DNA of 64,000 nt from NCBI GenBank assembly GCA_018340375.1, contig JAFFJZ010000001.1, positions 19,052,001 to 19,116,000 of the forward strand, given 5' to 3'. Numbering within the stretch: the stretch's first letter is position 1; the number at the start of each line of letters is the position of its first letter. Position numbers and translations under genes: made by a program. The DNA comes from Gonatopus flavifemur (Eukaryota; Arthropoda; Insecta; Hymenoptera; Dryinidae). The notes under the pieces were generated by a model. The model was not told where the DNA came from. It saw only the letters and a program-made list of their open reading frames with translations, and did not search any database. Positions 47,650-58,719 of this stretch are shown here, piece by piece.

Positions 47650-50600
47650 TCAAATTCCACAATAAATAGCAGTCGAATTTTCAATCCAATGAGTTTGAGG
47701 TTTTTCAGTCTTCAAAGGTACAGTTAAAATCCACTCCATCGCATTATCGTACGGAATCACAGATTTATAAACAGGACACTCGTAACGATGCTCCATATTT
47801 TTATCCTTTGTTCTCACTTTGATTTCTACATTCGGTATATCGCAATACACGATTTTCGAAGAACAATTCGCAACTAACATCGATCTTTCCGCATCCCATT
47901 TAGCTCCAAACAAATGCAAATCAGAAATAAAGTATGCATCTTCCGGAAGGGAGGACGTTCGATGACCTGTCACTTCGAAATCGAAAATCACACACTCGAG
48001 AGAAATGTTTTGCTGTTTTGAAAACTGGAGAGACAACGCGGAGAAGAATCTTTTACTGGACGATAAAACGTCCAATGGAAACGTACGAGGATGACCATCC
48101 TCATCTTTGATCCACTCTTTCAAAAATTCTCCATGTTTTATCACATTCTTTACAAAATTTGATAAATTTCTGTGAGGGATTCTCGTTGATGCTTTATTCA
48201 TATTTTCCCAAAGAGTAGGCACTTGATTGTTCTGTATTTGTTTATAGAACTCTTCAAATCGAATATTCAAAATTGCACTCCCATTCGCAAGGATTGATTT
48301 CAAATCGATGAGAGTAGTTTTCATAATATCCAACATTCGATTGTTCAAATTCACTTCGTGAACTAGAACCGAGTTCAGTGGTTCTTCAAAGAAATTTGAA
48401 TACCTCGTTGTTATGTCTTTGTGATTGAAAAATTCAGGCAGAGTCTTCTCGATGTCATCAATCATACGCAAAACTTGCACTTCCGTGTTTTCTGTTTTGA
48501 CCGATAAATCGATGTTTATGAGTAAAGATTGGAAAAATTCTTTTGATATAGTTTCTTCATTCTCTTCGAATCCATAAAATATAGTCGATGAAATCTTCTC
48601 GATTTTCTCGATCATTTCCTTCCCGTATTCAAAATTTTCAAGTTTCAAATGTTCTTCCACAAATCTGGGATTCGCATTTCCAATTAAATCTTCCCAAACA
48701 CAGTGTATGAATCTTTCATCGAACTCGTGTACAGTCTTTCCACCGTAATTGCATTTTCCTATTAAATAATTGATCAATGCTGAATTATCATTGTCTAAAA
48801 ACTGCAATAATTGTTCAACCGAGAATTGAAAATCTGAAAAATCAAAATCATATGGATACCTCCAACCCTTGGGCCCTGAGGATCGTTTCCCACTCACTAT
48901 GGTGTGAAATACACTCACTGTACACAAAAATTCAGGAAATTTTGAATTTTCAGATTCAAAGAATAATTCTTTGTATTCTGTGTAACAATTGAATAGATTT
49001 TGCTTGAAATTGAAAGGAGTGTCATAAACGATCTTCACACTGTTTTGTAATAAACTAATAGGAAAATTTATGGAAGAATACGTAGAAATCCATAACCGAA
49101 AATCCGATGATACATTGCCATTATTTTCACAAAAATCTTCAAGTTTTGATATCCACGGCGAAGCATGATTTTCTATAAATATCCAATGTCCATCGCGTTG
49201 TGCTTCTTCTACGCAATGTTTAGCCTTTGTTGCACAATTTTTACTCATCGATAATGTCACGAATTTCGAAGAAAATCCTTGTATTTTCGCATAATTGGTA
49301 ATCGAGGATATCAAAGACTTTGATTTATTCGGTAGGATGAATATCAAGGGCGTGTAATGAGTGGATTCCGAATAAGCTTCGGTTATTTTCAAATCGTGAC
49401 GAGGATAGTTACAAATATCTCCTATTTTATGTTCTATGGATAATAGGATTTCTGAAATAACTGTATCGGAACGTAAAATTTTCAATAAAATCAATTTTTG
49501 ATAATTTGATAATCTGTTTCTCCAGAGTTCTGGTAAAATATTTGATTTTTCATGGTACCACGCTTTCCACACCGAAGAATTATCTATAAAATCCTGTTTG
49601 AGATCGTGATAACTCGCTAAAGTGTTACTTAAATGACAAATTTCGTTCCAAACTTCGATCGGGAGCCAGTACAATTCAGAATTTGGTGCACCATAATATT
49701 CTCCTTTTCTACGTGCGAAAAATTGAATTTCGTCTGCGGTTGCTTCTCCTTCGTTGTACAATACTGTAGTATAGATAAAATACAAGTATACTAATTTGTG
49801 ATTTTCGAATAAAGCGTTACAAACGCTCGAACATAAATTTCGGATCAAAGTCTCTACGTCTCTCGATTTAATTAACAATTTTATAAACCAAGAGAGAGAG
49901 AATCGATACATATGATTCAATTTTGGTAATATTTTAACTGTACTGAATAAATCTATGTAATAATTCATCAATTTATTATATCCCTTTCTACTTTCGTTAA
50001 TCAAAATTTTGGCTTCGTGATTCTGTAATTTCTTCTTTTCGATCTCCCCGCGTGATTCTTTCGAAGCAATCAAACTCTTCAAAACATCGTCATCGTCAAA
50101 AATCTTCGAACTCGAAGAAAATAGAGTTTCCAAAACATTGCTTTCTTCCACAATCAATTGATTCTTATACTCAATGTCTTTTTGGAGAATTTCTTCAAAA
50201 TTCTTTTGTTTGGAAAATGTTATATCTAAAAATTTATGTGCGAGCATATCGTTACAATTCGAGTAGTCTACGATAATGACATCACAGGAAAAATCCGAAG
50301 AAAATCGTGGATCGATTAATCTCGTTGTCATGTAGCATTTATTCTTCAGAGATCTTTTGTAACAGATGGACTCCACGACTACGGGAATATTTTTCTCGAT
50401 ATCTTCTAGAAGAATCAAATTTGAATGATCATCTATAGATTCGAGGGATTCATCGATCCTAAGAATTTCAACAGTATCCATCAAAGGATTCTTCTCAACG
50501 TCCCTTAACCATCGATCGACGATGTTCCACGGATCAACGAATAAGCAGGACAACAGGGAATTTATCGCAATTATCATATTCTCCGTAGTAAATTCATCTC

Positions 50601-53600
50601 TAAATAAACCACTCGAATACCACGAATCGATTCTTCTTTCTTCTCCAAAAGCTTCGATAAAGTTGTAAGATTCCTCGGAATACGGTACATTAGACTCTTT
50701 TAACAATTCTTTCGCCTGATTCAACATTATTTTCCTACGATCATATCCATAGAATGCTAAATAAGATATCATCGTACAAGAAAGTACCAAATCCCCCACA
50801 AGATTATCATGATAAACTTCAAGATCCTTAACACGTTTCATCCATTCAATCCTTTCGTCTTCCAATCGAGAAAGCAAATCCTCTCCCTTTCTCAATTTTT
50901 CACTAAAATCCTCGATCTCGTTCTCAAGTTCAAATCTTTTACCCGAAGTATCATCCAAATGAACATTCAATTCTTCTAATTTCGTAGCGAAAATTTCTAA
51001 ACAATCGCATCTCTCATTCAACATCGTTCTGGCACTTTGATACTCCGTTTCAGCAATTTCCAAAACTTTTCTTTTGTTGGCGACAACTTTGGATATTTCG
51101 TCGTAGGATACCATTCCACGCACCCATTTGCATAAACCTTCCGCAGCTACCGATATTTTAGCGACTATGCAGGGAATAAAATTCTTATTCGACATATAAA
51201 CAGTTTTGATGGTATGAATGGTACCCGGGGGAATATTGTCTTTATCGAAATCTTTGAGATTTTGTACAAAATTTGGATCCCCTGATATTCGTTTACTCGG
51301 ACCCCAGTAGTCCATTTTTTTCTTCTTAGAGACGGAGTCTGTGATTTTCTCCGGTGGAACGTTCAATAACACACAAATCGACGCCATTACGAGTTTGATA
51401 ATCTCCGAAGGATTTTTCAATGCTCTCATCGTCAAAATATCAGACGGTTTTAAAGCGTTCAACGTATTCGTTGTTCCTTCCACGACAGAGATCATTAGTG
51501 CTAAATTCGCTTCGTGTTCGACTTTGAGATTTTCATAAATTTTGGATTTTTCTGTAGTTTCTTGTTCTGATTCTTCTTTATTTCTTACGGCTTCGTTGAC
51601 TTTCACCCGTTCTTCCTGTATTTGATCATCGAGAGAATTCATTTGGGCGATAAAAGACTCCAATTGCGGTTTCAAAGTGTCCAAATTTGAACGGAATTTC
51701 ATAACTTGTTGAGATAAAGACTTGAGTTTCTCCAAACCCGTAGAGTATTTGTTTTTCATAGCCACGAGATGAGTTTGTTTGTCTGGAAAATGATGTACAT
51801 ACAATCTCAAGTTGTGCACAAGCATCTGTGGCGCGATGCGAATAACCGTGCTATCTTCTTGCACATTTTTGTAAATCATACAACATACTTTTGACAGATC
51901 ATCCTTCGCGTCTGCCACAATATTCAAATCCTGCATATACTTTTTAGAGATTTGTAGCAGCGCTTCGTGGGGCCATAACTCATAACAATTGATCGTACAA
52001 TACTTCTTAAGATTTGGATAAGATTGGATATAACTCAACAGCGTTTTGTCTACTAATTTCAAACAAATCACAAGATGTAATTTATCCTGACATAATTTTC
52101 TAAAATATTTCATAACATCTCTAACATGGATTTCAGCGTTCTTATCTCCACTCTGAGCATCCAAACGAATCTTTTTAACAATCTCGTGCTTTTCTTCTAC
52201 AGAAAATAAATCTCCCACCTCACCGATGTTCAATAAACTATTCAAATCTCGATAATGTTGTAATTCCATCGTGTTATTGTTAAAAAACAATGTGGTATCT
52301 TGTTTCGATTCTCCGCATTGTTTCAGTATAGTTTTCAATTCTTCCCTCCAACGCGTTGTCCCTGGGGCGACAAAGTGTTGTTGTTCCACAAAAGCCGCGA
52401 GTTTCGTTAAAGATTTTCTTCCAAATCTTTCCCCGCAGATCATCAACAAATGTCCATTCGGAATACTCAAAACTCGACGAATCTTCATCAAACATTTGAA
52501 GGTATAATCCGACATCGCGATATCCAATTTCCTCTCAAAATTATTATTGTACTCCTCGATTTGAGAAATAATTTTACTCTTCGTAGCATCCAAAGAACTG
52601 ATTTCTTCGTATCTTTTATTTTTGCCACCTTTTTCGGTATCTGCAATCAAATTACAGAACATTAAATCATCGAAACTCTCTTTGGTGATGCCTTCGTTGT
52701 TGAATTTTGGTAAATTATCGAAAACTGTATCGAAAGATTCCTTGAAGTTACTCTTCACGGATTCTTTGATTTTCATAAATAAAACCTCTTTGTCCCGATC
52801 GTCTAGAATACAATCTCCAAAAACTCGCAGCACCTCGTGAACCCAAAGTCGTATGAAAATAGTTTTACTTTCCACTGATTCTTTGTGCAAAAGTCCACAA
52901 CCTTTGATCACCCTACACGTGTCTCTGAAATTGAACAAATATTGCAATTTGGAAGGAATTGGTTGTAAAATCTTGATTATTGATGTGAAAAGTTGTATCG
53001 TGGCGTTCACCATATTTGTAACGTTATTCAAAACATCGGTACTGAACAGATTATTCTTCAACACGTTGAAAAGAGATGTTGAATGAATCTTAAAAATACT
53101 ATCCGCACCGGGAGAGTGAATACGAAAAACATTGAAATGTTTGAAAAATCGAGGACATAGCACAGAATTGTATTCCTTGTTCTCATTCAATGTTATCGCC
53201 AATAAGAATGTTATATCTTGGATATAGAGTTTTTCTAAATCCTCCGAATGATACCAATGTCCAAAATCAAAATACTGTCGTATTGATTCTGATAAAAAGT
53301 CAATTTCCGAGTAATTCTGAAGATTCAAGTTCAAATCATCTATGAAATTGATACACGATTCATCGACTGCGTAACGATATTTATGCACTTTGTTTAATTT
53401 TGAAAGTATCAATTCTTGTGTTTTCGTTGAATCAACGAGAGACGTGGAACAGAATGAATTTGTCAATTTATTTTTTAAAAGATCTTGCATGAGACTGGTT
53501 TTACCTACAGCAGACTCACCGCATATTATGAAAGGTTTACACTTATTTTCAACGTGTTTGGAAAGGAGATGATGATACTTCATATTATCAACCGTTAAAA

Positions 53601-56600
53601 TATAATCGGTACACAAACTCTCAGATATTTTTCCATTCTTCAACAAATCACCCCAGTATTTCCATTGTCCATTCCCTTTGAATATAAAAATATTATCTTG
53701 TATCAAACCCTCGTTAGGTAAATGAATATCATATTCTTCGTGGCCATTCAAAATTCCTACATAAAATTCGTTGAATAAGATTTGTCTATCTTTGTTTAAA
53801 TGTCCCCCAAAGCCCCAAGCGATGGATAAAACCAGAGCTGCTTGTATCCAAACAAGAACATGATCGTTCTTTATTGTTGTTTCCTCCACTTCTCTACGAA
53901 TATCCATAACATACATTTCTAGTAGATTTATCATCATCACGAGCAGATGTACATTCATTTTAGTTCCATCGATAAAATTCGAACAAGGCTCTATTAATCG
54001 ATCGAACATTGATTCGATAATTCCTTCAAATCCGTTGTAAATGTTGTTATTTTTTATTCTAGGCAACAAGAGGGTCCTCCAATCCATAGATTCTACATAA
54101 ACAATTCCAAAATTCGATAAAATCGAAGGAGAGATTTGGGTTAAATTTATACACTCGATAAACAAACAAACTGAATTTGTCAATTCGAGAGTGTCGCCGC
54201 TAATCAAGGTGATGGTCCTATTCTGGAGATATTCTATCGTGGAATCGAGAGGACCGTCAAAGATTATCCATTTTTCTTTACCATCGTCACAAGAAAATGA
54301 ATGAAAAATTTTGGTCAGTTGATTACAGTCGAGAATACCTGGATTTATCGTTTGTAATTCAATATCGATCCCGTAATGAATTTCATGTCTCTTCAGGGTA
54401 GATAAAACTTCCACGAGTGTGTGGATGATTTCTGTTTTACCACTCAAAGAATCACCTAAAACAATCAAGTTTCGTTGAACGTAAGTTGATTCGAATAACT
54501 GAACAATCTTCAATTTGAATCTCTCGTTTACAAGCAACGATCTTTTGTTACCAATCTTTTCCACTGTTCTTAAAAACGTTGTATAATTCGGAGGAACGAA
54601 CTGAACATCCGCAAACAACTTTTGCATAACCATTTGAAAATAATTCACTTCATTCTCAGGTAATTTAGAAAGGAATACATCCACGATTGAACGTAGCAAC
54701 AACATTGATTCATTCTCATCTGGATAATTGATTTTCAATTCTATGATAATTCTCAGAATGTTACTTATCGCACTTATATCGAAATTATTCAACAAATTAT
54801 ACGCAGAATATAATTTTCTGGTCAACGATTCGGGGTTCGAAAACCCAGCGGCGAGTAATTTTATTTCAATGATTTTCTTCACATCTGGAATCATCATCGA
54901 CACGTTTCTGAACAGAAATTTCAAATTGTCTGGTAAATTATTAGAATATTTGAAATTGGCTGTATTTAAAGCACAAATATATCCAAATTTATTCAAGTTC
55001 AATCGAATACCTTCGAAATTTATGAATTTTGCGTTTGTAGAAATAGTTTGATGGATGGACAACATTTGTCGAGTCATTACAGATAACAATTCTAACTGAA
55101 CAGTGAAAAAATTTCGCAAACAAAGCCATGCGTTGTTGGTGAGAACACCTTTGAGCAATCTCGATGTTAATTCCTGAGTGAAATATTCATTACAGTTGTA
55201 AATGTAACACTGCACTGCCAGGGATTGTGTTAAATTTTTGATTGTTTCTATTTTACCTGTAGCGGTAGGACCTGCGATTAGAGTGTATAAATTATAACGA
55301 TAAGCTTGCATTAGAGTACAAAAGCATCTTTCGGTTAGAGTTGTGGGGATTAAGTTCGATTTGTAGTATTTGTACTCGTATCCGTAATCAATGACAGTAT
55401 TGATTAACGATGTTTGAATAGTATCAACGTGATAATAATACCTCAACTGCACGATCCATTCAAAATCTGTCGTTTTTGTAACATTTTTATCCGATAAAAG
55501 TTTAATTCTTTCCTTTTGATCAAGAATTATTATTATCAAAGTCATCATATTCATTCTATGTTTTCTTATACAGGAATGTTTAATCCTATCTATGATACGT
55601 TCATAAAGGGTTTGTTTTAACGATTGTAGAGATTTAAGTGCTCGAATATCATTGGATATTAAAGAACTCTGCACTACAGAAGTAAAATAAATTTGTAAGA
55701 CACAAATAACTGACATTAAAGGATAATTGAACATCCAATCGCATATCGAGTCTTCGTCAAAGGTATCGAAACATAGAATAGTATCCTTCCTGACAGCATT
55801 AATCACTGTTTTTTCAAATTCCATCAACCACTCGGTGCATCCATTCAACGTAGGATGAACAATCGTTTGTAATTTCAATTCTTCGAAATTACCTCCAATA
55901 ATCGAATGTATACCGCCATTGGTATCAATTTTCAAATTTTCTACCCCATTGAAACACTTTTTCAAATGCACAGGATACCGATGGTCATAATCGAATAATA
56001 AATCTTCCAATTCTTCATTGGAAAGGAAAAATGATCTTGTAAAATTCAATCTCACTTTATCCAAGTAATTTTGAATACCTTTTTGAATAATTTCTATCTC
56101 CTCGTTAGCTTTAAACAAAATTTCCAATAAATCCAAACGACAGATTTCTTGGAATGGCATAGATACATTCACAGGGATAACATTTGTCAACATTTCTTCG
56201 AGATTCTCATACAACAACTTCTCCGCTTTGAATAATACTTCACTCGTATCTTGTCGAGAAAAGATCAAATTCAATTGAATTCTTCGGAATTGTAAATTCT
56301 CCCATTCGTTCATAATATTTCGCACTTTGATCAAAGAAGCAAGAAAATCGAGGACTTCCTTCAATATAGGTTCAACGAAATTCGAATCTCTCATCTCTTC
56401 GAGTTTGATAACATGATCTTCTATTAAAATTTCAATATCGCGTGATTCCTTGAAGAACAAGATATTGAATTCTTTGTCGCGAATCAATCGAAAGGAAACT
56501 GAATTCCATTCCTTCGAAGTTGCGATGAATTTTTCACGTAGAGCGAGTTCTTTCGTGGCGCCTATGCTTATCACTTCGTATCTCTCGATATCCTTAAGGA

Positions 56601-58719
56601 GATCCGATTCTATTAATTTTTTCAAAGTAGTTCCAGCGTTGGGCGTTAAATCGAGTCCGCGCACCGTGGACATCTCTTGCCAGTGTCTTCTCTCCAGAGC
56701 CGGATTGCACACGCAAATAGCTAGAGGTAAATACTTCTTGAACCCCTCTATAGCGTTCAAAGCTTGCCAGCATAACTTCAACGGGGCTGGCTGTTGCATC
56801 GGATCCGGATCCTCGGCGATTCCTGTAAATTTAAAAGACTTGTGAGTAGCTAAATCCATTTTGATTCTAGCCTTAAAATTTTTTCCCATCTCTGAAACTG
56901 TTTCCAGATACTTCAAAGTTTTGTCTCGAATGACAGTAGCGTTGAGGTATTCAAAAGGTCCGTGCAACCATACCCCGTGATCTCTTCGCCATTGACGAAT
57001 CACGCGAATGAGAGAATGAAATTGCGATATGACATCCTTCAATTCTGAAATTTTAGGAAACGGAGTTTCGGGAAATTTAAAAAGCTTCTCCTCGGAATTA
57101 ATGGTTCTTCCTTCTCCGTCTATTCGATCGACTTTCTTTATTATACCTCTGAAATATTCCAAATAAATATGAACTTTATTCATGTCATCCATATTATTCA
57201 AAACTACGAGTTCTGGAAATACTAGATCAACGTTAGCGTTGAGAATATTGATTCTTCTTTGAAGATCGTCCTCGATTTCACTCTTCATCGCCTCGCATAG
57301 GGTGTTACTTTGAGTAAATATCGGTTTTATCGATTCCAACCAATTGATAGTTTCTTTATTCAATTGAATATGATCGTCAGTCAAATCAGTCATTTCTAAC
57401 AAAGCGCTCAGCATTTGAATTGATATTTGTATCTTTTCTTCCAATTCTTTGATCAATATTTTAGAAGCATACGACATGTAGTCTGTCAACTCTGTGAGTA
57501 ATACAGCATCTCTAGGAATATTCAATGCTCTTGATTTAATGTAATTAAATTCTGAACAAATACTTTGATTAAATTTTCGATGATATTCAACAAGTTCCGT
57601 TACGAGAATATTCGAAATATCCAAAGCACGTCCCCTTAACGATTGTTTTATCGATCCTTGTTCCAATTTTCCAACGATATAATAAAGATTCTCCTCCATT
57701 TCGTCAGCTTTTCTTACATACGAATTGTATTCCTTAATATGAATTTGATATATCTCAAAATCTGTCTTCTTCGAAGCTAACGATATCATCATATTCCTGG
57801 TATTAGAATCACAAACCATGCCAAATTTATCCACGAGATGAACAAAATGATCATTCAAAGGTGTATACAATTCTTCCAATATTACCTGCAAACGTCGATG
57901 GGATTCTTCCACCAAGCAATCCGGTAACTTGATCCTGATGTTGTCATATCTTTTATTCAAATGAACCACAGTTTCTAACGGTATCAATTCTTGTGCAACG
58001 CTTCTGATCCTTTCGATGATACTATGATAAGTCGAATATATCTCTTCGATGCAGGGTTTTAGCTTAATCTCATCCTCTTCGCATAACATTTCAATCTTTA
58101 TTTGTGGCACCGTGAATTTATTGCCTACAATCTCAATCACGTGATTAATAGACACGATCATCAACTGTAAAATCTGTTGAGTGAAAACATTAGTCGCACA
58201 ACTGAAGAATTGGAATATTTGTTTATCAGATATATCTTTGAAACCCTTTTTTGGTGACACGATGGTACATGTTTTTTTATAAAACTGATTGGTAACGATT
58301 AAAGAATTTCTTTTGATGTCTTTACCGATCATATTTTGAAAATCAAGCAGAGCGATGATACCGCGTTGACGATAACACTTCAAATCACAAATCAACGTTG
58401 GAAGAGTCTCATGCGCGGCTGTTATAATATTCCTTGTTACTATGTGAGAGAGAAAATATTTTTTAGTTAATAATTTTCGATTTTTTTCAAACGCTGGTTT
58501 ATCAAAATCATTGTGTTCGATGTATTTCCAAGTTGATAATGGGAGTGCAGGTGCAGAGATTTCCGTATATTTCGTGTATAACTCTTTCACTTCCTTCAGT
58601 AACGTGTTCGTCAAGTTTGAATATCTTTTTTTATCCTTTTTTTGTATCAGATGCAATATGTTTTCTTCCCATTCGAGTAAAAGTTCACCACCGGATGATT
58701 GTTTTGCAAAATTCTCCAT
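47650..58719 (-). CDS. Axonemal-type dynein heavy chain, intronless, AAA1 site degenerate
   Basis: One frame of 3689 codons; an in-frame TGA about 45 bases upstream supports the ATG at 58719. Order: stem and linker (about residues 570-960, with PNAGTTLKKLIESDLL), AAA1 (about 1115-1350), AAA2 P-loop GDSLSGKT (1422-1429), AAA3 P-loop GESAVGKT (1734-1741) with Walker B INFIDDLN, AAA4 GERFGRKS (2096), stalk coiled coil 1 (about 2325-2410), microtubule-binding domain with GDPNFVQNLKDFDKDNIP and AAEGLCKWVRGM, coiled coil 2 (about 2550-2640), AAA5, AAA6 and the C-terminal domain (GPKGWRYPYDFDFSDFQFSV, YLIGKCNYGGKTVHEFDER, ending HWIENSTAIYCGI). In AAA1 the Walker A reads GPTATGKI (1150-1157) and Walker B has Arg1202-Asn1203 where Asp-Glu is expected. 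Shorter than typical (about 4000-4500). Single-headed inner-arm type is most likely. No frame damage, so it is under selection. Confidence 0.9.
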   Translation of the reverse strand: MENFAKQSSGGELLLEWEENILHLIQKKDKKRYSNLTNTLLKEVKELYTKYTEISAPALPLSTWKYIEHNDFDKPAFEKNRKLLTKKYFLSHIVTRNIITAAHETLPTLICDLKCYRQRGIIALLDFQNMIGKDIKRNSLIVTNQFYKKTCTIVSPKKGFKDISDKQIFQFFSCATNVFTQQILQLMIVSINHVIEIVGNKFTVPQIKIEMLCEEDEIKLKPCIEEIYSTYHSIIERIRSVAQELIPLETVVHLNKRYDNIRIKLPDCLVEESHRRLQVILEELYTPLNDHFVHLVDKFGMVCDSNTRNMMISLASKKTDFEIYQIHIKEYNSYVRKADEMEENLYYIVGKLEQGSIKQSLRGRALDISNILVTELVEYHRKFNQSICSEFNYIKSRALNIPRDAVLLTELTDYMSYASKILIKELEEKIQISIQMLSALLEMTDLTDDHIQLNKETINWLESIKPIFTQSNTLCEAMKSEIEDDLQRRINILNANVDLVFPELVVLNNMDDMNKVHIYLEYFRGIIKKVDRIDGEGRTINSEEKLFKFPETPFPKISELKDVISQFHSLIRVIRQWRRDHGVWLHGPFEYLNATVIRDKTLKYLETVSEMGKNFKARIKMDLATHKSFKFTGIAEDPDPMQQPAPLKLCWQALNAIEGFKKYLPLAICVCNPALERRHWQEMSTVRGLDLTPNAGTTLKKLIESDLLKDIERYEVISIGATKELALREKFIATSKEWNSVSFRLIRDKEFNILFFKESRDIEILIEDHVIKLEEMRDSNFVEPILKEVLDFLASLIKVRNIMNEWENLQFRRIQLNLIFSRQDTSEVLFKAEKLLYENLEEMLTNVIPVNVSMPFQEICRLDLLEILFKANEEIEIIQKGIQNYLDKVRLNFTRSFFLSNEELEDLLFDYDHRYPVHLKKCFNGVENLKIDTNGGIHSIIGGNFEELKLQTIVHPTLNGCTEWLMEFEKTVINAVRKDTILCFDTFDEDSICDWMFNYPLMSVICVLQIYFTSVVQSSLISNDIRALKSLQSLKQTLYERIIDRIKHSCIRKHRMNMMTLIIIILDQKERIKLLSDKNVTKTTDFEWIVQLRYYYHVDTIQTSLINTVIDYGYEYKYYKSNLIPTTLTERCFCTLMQAYRYNLYTLIAGPTATGKIETIKNLTQSLAVQCYIYNCNEYFTQELTSRLLKGVLTNNAWLCLRNFFTVQLELLSVMTRQMLSIHQTISTNAKFINFEGIRLNLNKFGYICALNTANFKYSNNLPDNLKFLFRNVSMMIPDVKKIIEIKLLAAGFSNPESLTRKLYSAYNLLNNFDISAISNILRIIIELKINYPDENESMLLLRSIVDVFLSKLPENEVNYFQMVMQKLFADVQFVPPNYTTFLRTVEKIGNKRSLLVNERFKLKIVQLFESTYVQRNLIVLGDSLSGKTEIIHTLVEVLSTLKRHEIHYGIDIELQTINPGILDCNQLTKIFHSFSCDDGKEKWIIFDGPLDSTIEYLQNRTITLISGDTLELTNSVCLFIECINLTQISPSILSNFGIVYVESMDWRTLLLPRIKNNNIYNGFEGIIESMFDRLIEPCSNFIDGTKMNVHLLVMMINLLEMYVMDIRREVEETTIKNDHVLVWIQAALVLSIAWGFGGHLNKDRQILFNEFYVGILNGHEEYDIHLPNEGLIQDNIFIFKGNGQWKYWGDLLKNGKISESLCTDYILTVDNMKYHHLLSKHVENKCKPFIICGESAVGKTSLMQDLLKNKLTNSFCSTSLVDSTKTQELILSKLNKVHKYRYAVDESCINFIDDLNLNLQNYSEIDFLSESIRQYFDFGHWYHSEDLEKLYIQDITFLLAITLNENKEYNSVLCPRFFKHFNVFRIHSPGADSIFKIHSTSLFNVLKNNLFSTDVLNNVTNMVNATIQLFTSIIKILQPIPSKLQYLFNFRDTCRVIKGCGLLHKESVESKTIFIRLWVHEVLRVFGDCILDDRDKEVLFMKIKESVKSNFKESFDTVFDNLPKFNNEGITKESFDDLMFCNLIADTEKGGKNKRYEEISSLDATKSKIISQIEEYNNNFERKLDIAMSDYTFKCLMKIRRVLSIPNGHLLMICGERFGRKSLTKLAAFVEQQHFVAPGTTRWREELKTILKQCGESKQDTTLFFNNNTMELQHYRDLNSLLNIGEVGDLFSVEEKHEIVKKIRLDAQSGDKNAEIHVRDVMKYFRKLCQDKLHLVICLKLVDKTLLSYIQSYPNLKKYCTINCYELWPHEALLQISKKYMQDLNIVADAKDDLSKVCCMIYKNVQEDSTVIRIAPQMLVHNLRLYVHHFPDKQTHLVAMKNKYSTGLEKLKSLSQQVMKFRSNLDTLKPQLESFIAQMNSLDDQIQEERVKVNEAVRNKEESEQETTEKSKIYENLKVEHEANLALMISVVEGTTNTLNALKPSDILTMRALKNPSEIIKLVMASICVLLNVPPEKITDSVSKKKKMDYWGPSKRISGDPNFVQNLKDFDKDNIPPGTIHTIKTVYMSNKNFIPCIVAKISVAAEGLCKWVRGMVSYDEISKVVANKRKVLEIAETEYQSARTMLNERCDCLEIFATKLEELNVHLDDTSGKRFELENEIEDFSEKLRKGEDLLSRLEDERIEWMKRVKDLEVYHDNLVGDLVLSCTMISYLAFYGYDRRKIMLNQAKELLKESNVPYSEESYNFIEAFGEERRIDSWYSSGLFRDEFTTENMIIAINSLLSCLFVDPWNIVDRWLRDVEKNPLMDTVEILRIDESLESIDDHSNLILLEDIEKNIPVVVESICYKRSLKNKCYMTTRLIDPRFSSDFSCDVIIVDYSNCNDMLAHKFLDITFSKQKNFEEILQKDIEYKNQLIVEESNVLETLFSSSSKIFDDDDVLKSLIASKESRGEIEKKKLQNHEAKILINESRKGYNKLMNYYIDLFSTVKILPKLNHMYRFSLSWFIKLLIKSRDVETLIRNLCSSVCNALFENHKLVYLYFIYTTVLYNEGEATADEIQFFARRKGEYYGAPNSELYWLPIEVWNEICHLSNTLASYHDLKQDFIDNSSVWKAWYHEKSNILPELWRNRLSNYQKLILLKILRSDTVISEILLSIEHKIGDICNYPRHDLKITEAYSESTHYTPLIFILPNKSKSLISSITNYAKIQGFSSKFVTLSMSKNCATKAKHCVEEAQRDGHWIFIENHASPWISKLEDFCENNGNVSSDFRLWISTYSSINFPISLLQNSVKIVYDTPFNFKQNLFNCYTEYKELFFESENSKFPEFLCTVSVFHTIVSGKRSSGPKGWRYPYDFDFSDFQFSVEQLLQFLDNDNSALINYLIGKCNYGGKTVHEFDERFIHCVWEDLIGNANPRFVEEHLKLENFEYGKEMIEKIEKISSTIFYGFEENEETISKEFFQSLLINIDLSVKTENTEVQVLRMIDDIEKTLPEFFNHKDITTRYSNFFEEPLNSVLVHEVNLNNRMLDIMKTTLIDLKSILANGSAILNIRFEEFYKQIQNNQVPTLWENMNKASTRIPHRNLSNFVKNVIKHGEFLKEWIKDEDGHPRTFPLDVLSSSKRFFSALSLQFSKQQNISLECVIFDFEVTGHRTSSLPEDAYFISDLHLFGAKWDAERSMLVANCSSKIVYCDIPNVEIKVRTKDKNMEHRYECPVYKSVIPYDNAMEWILTVPLKTEKPQTHWIENSTAIYCGI

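Noticed and set aside
52280..53572. Several frames opposite or overlapping the dynein gene
   Set aside because: Shadows of the 11-kb dynein frame; no independent motifs.
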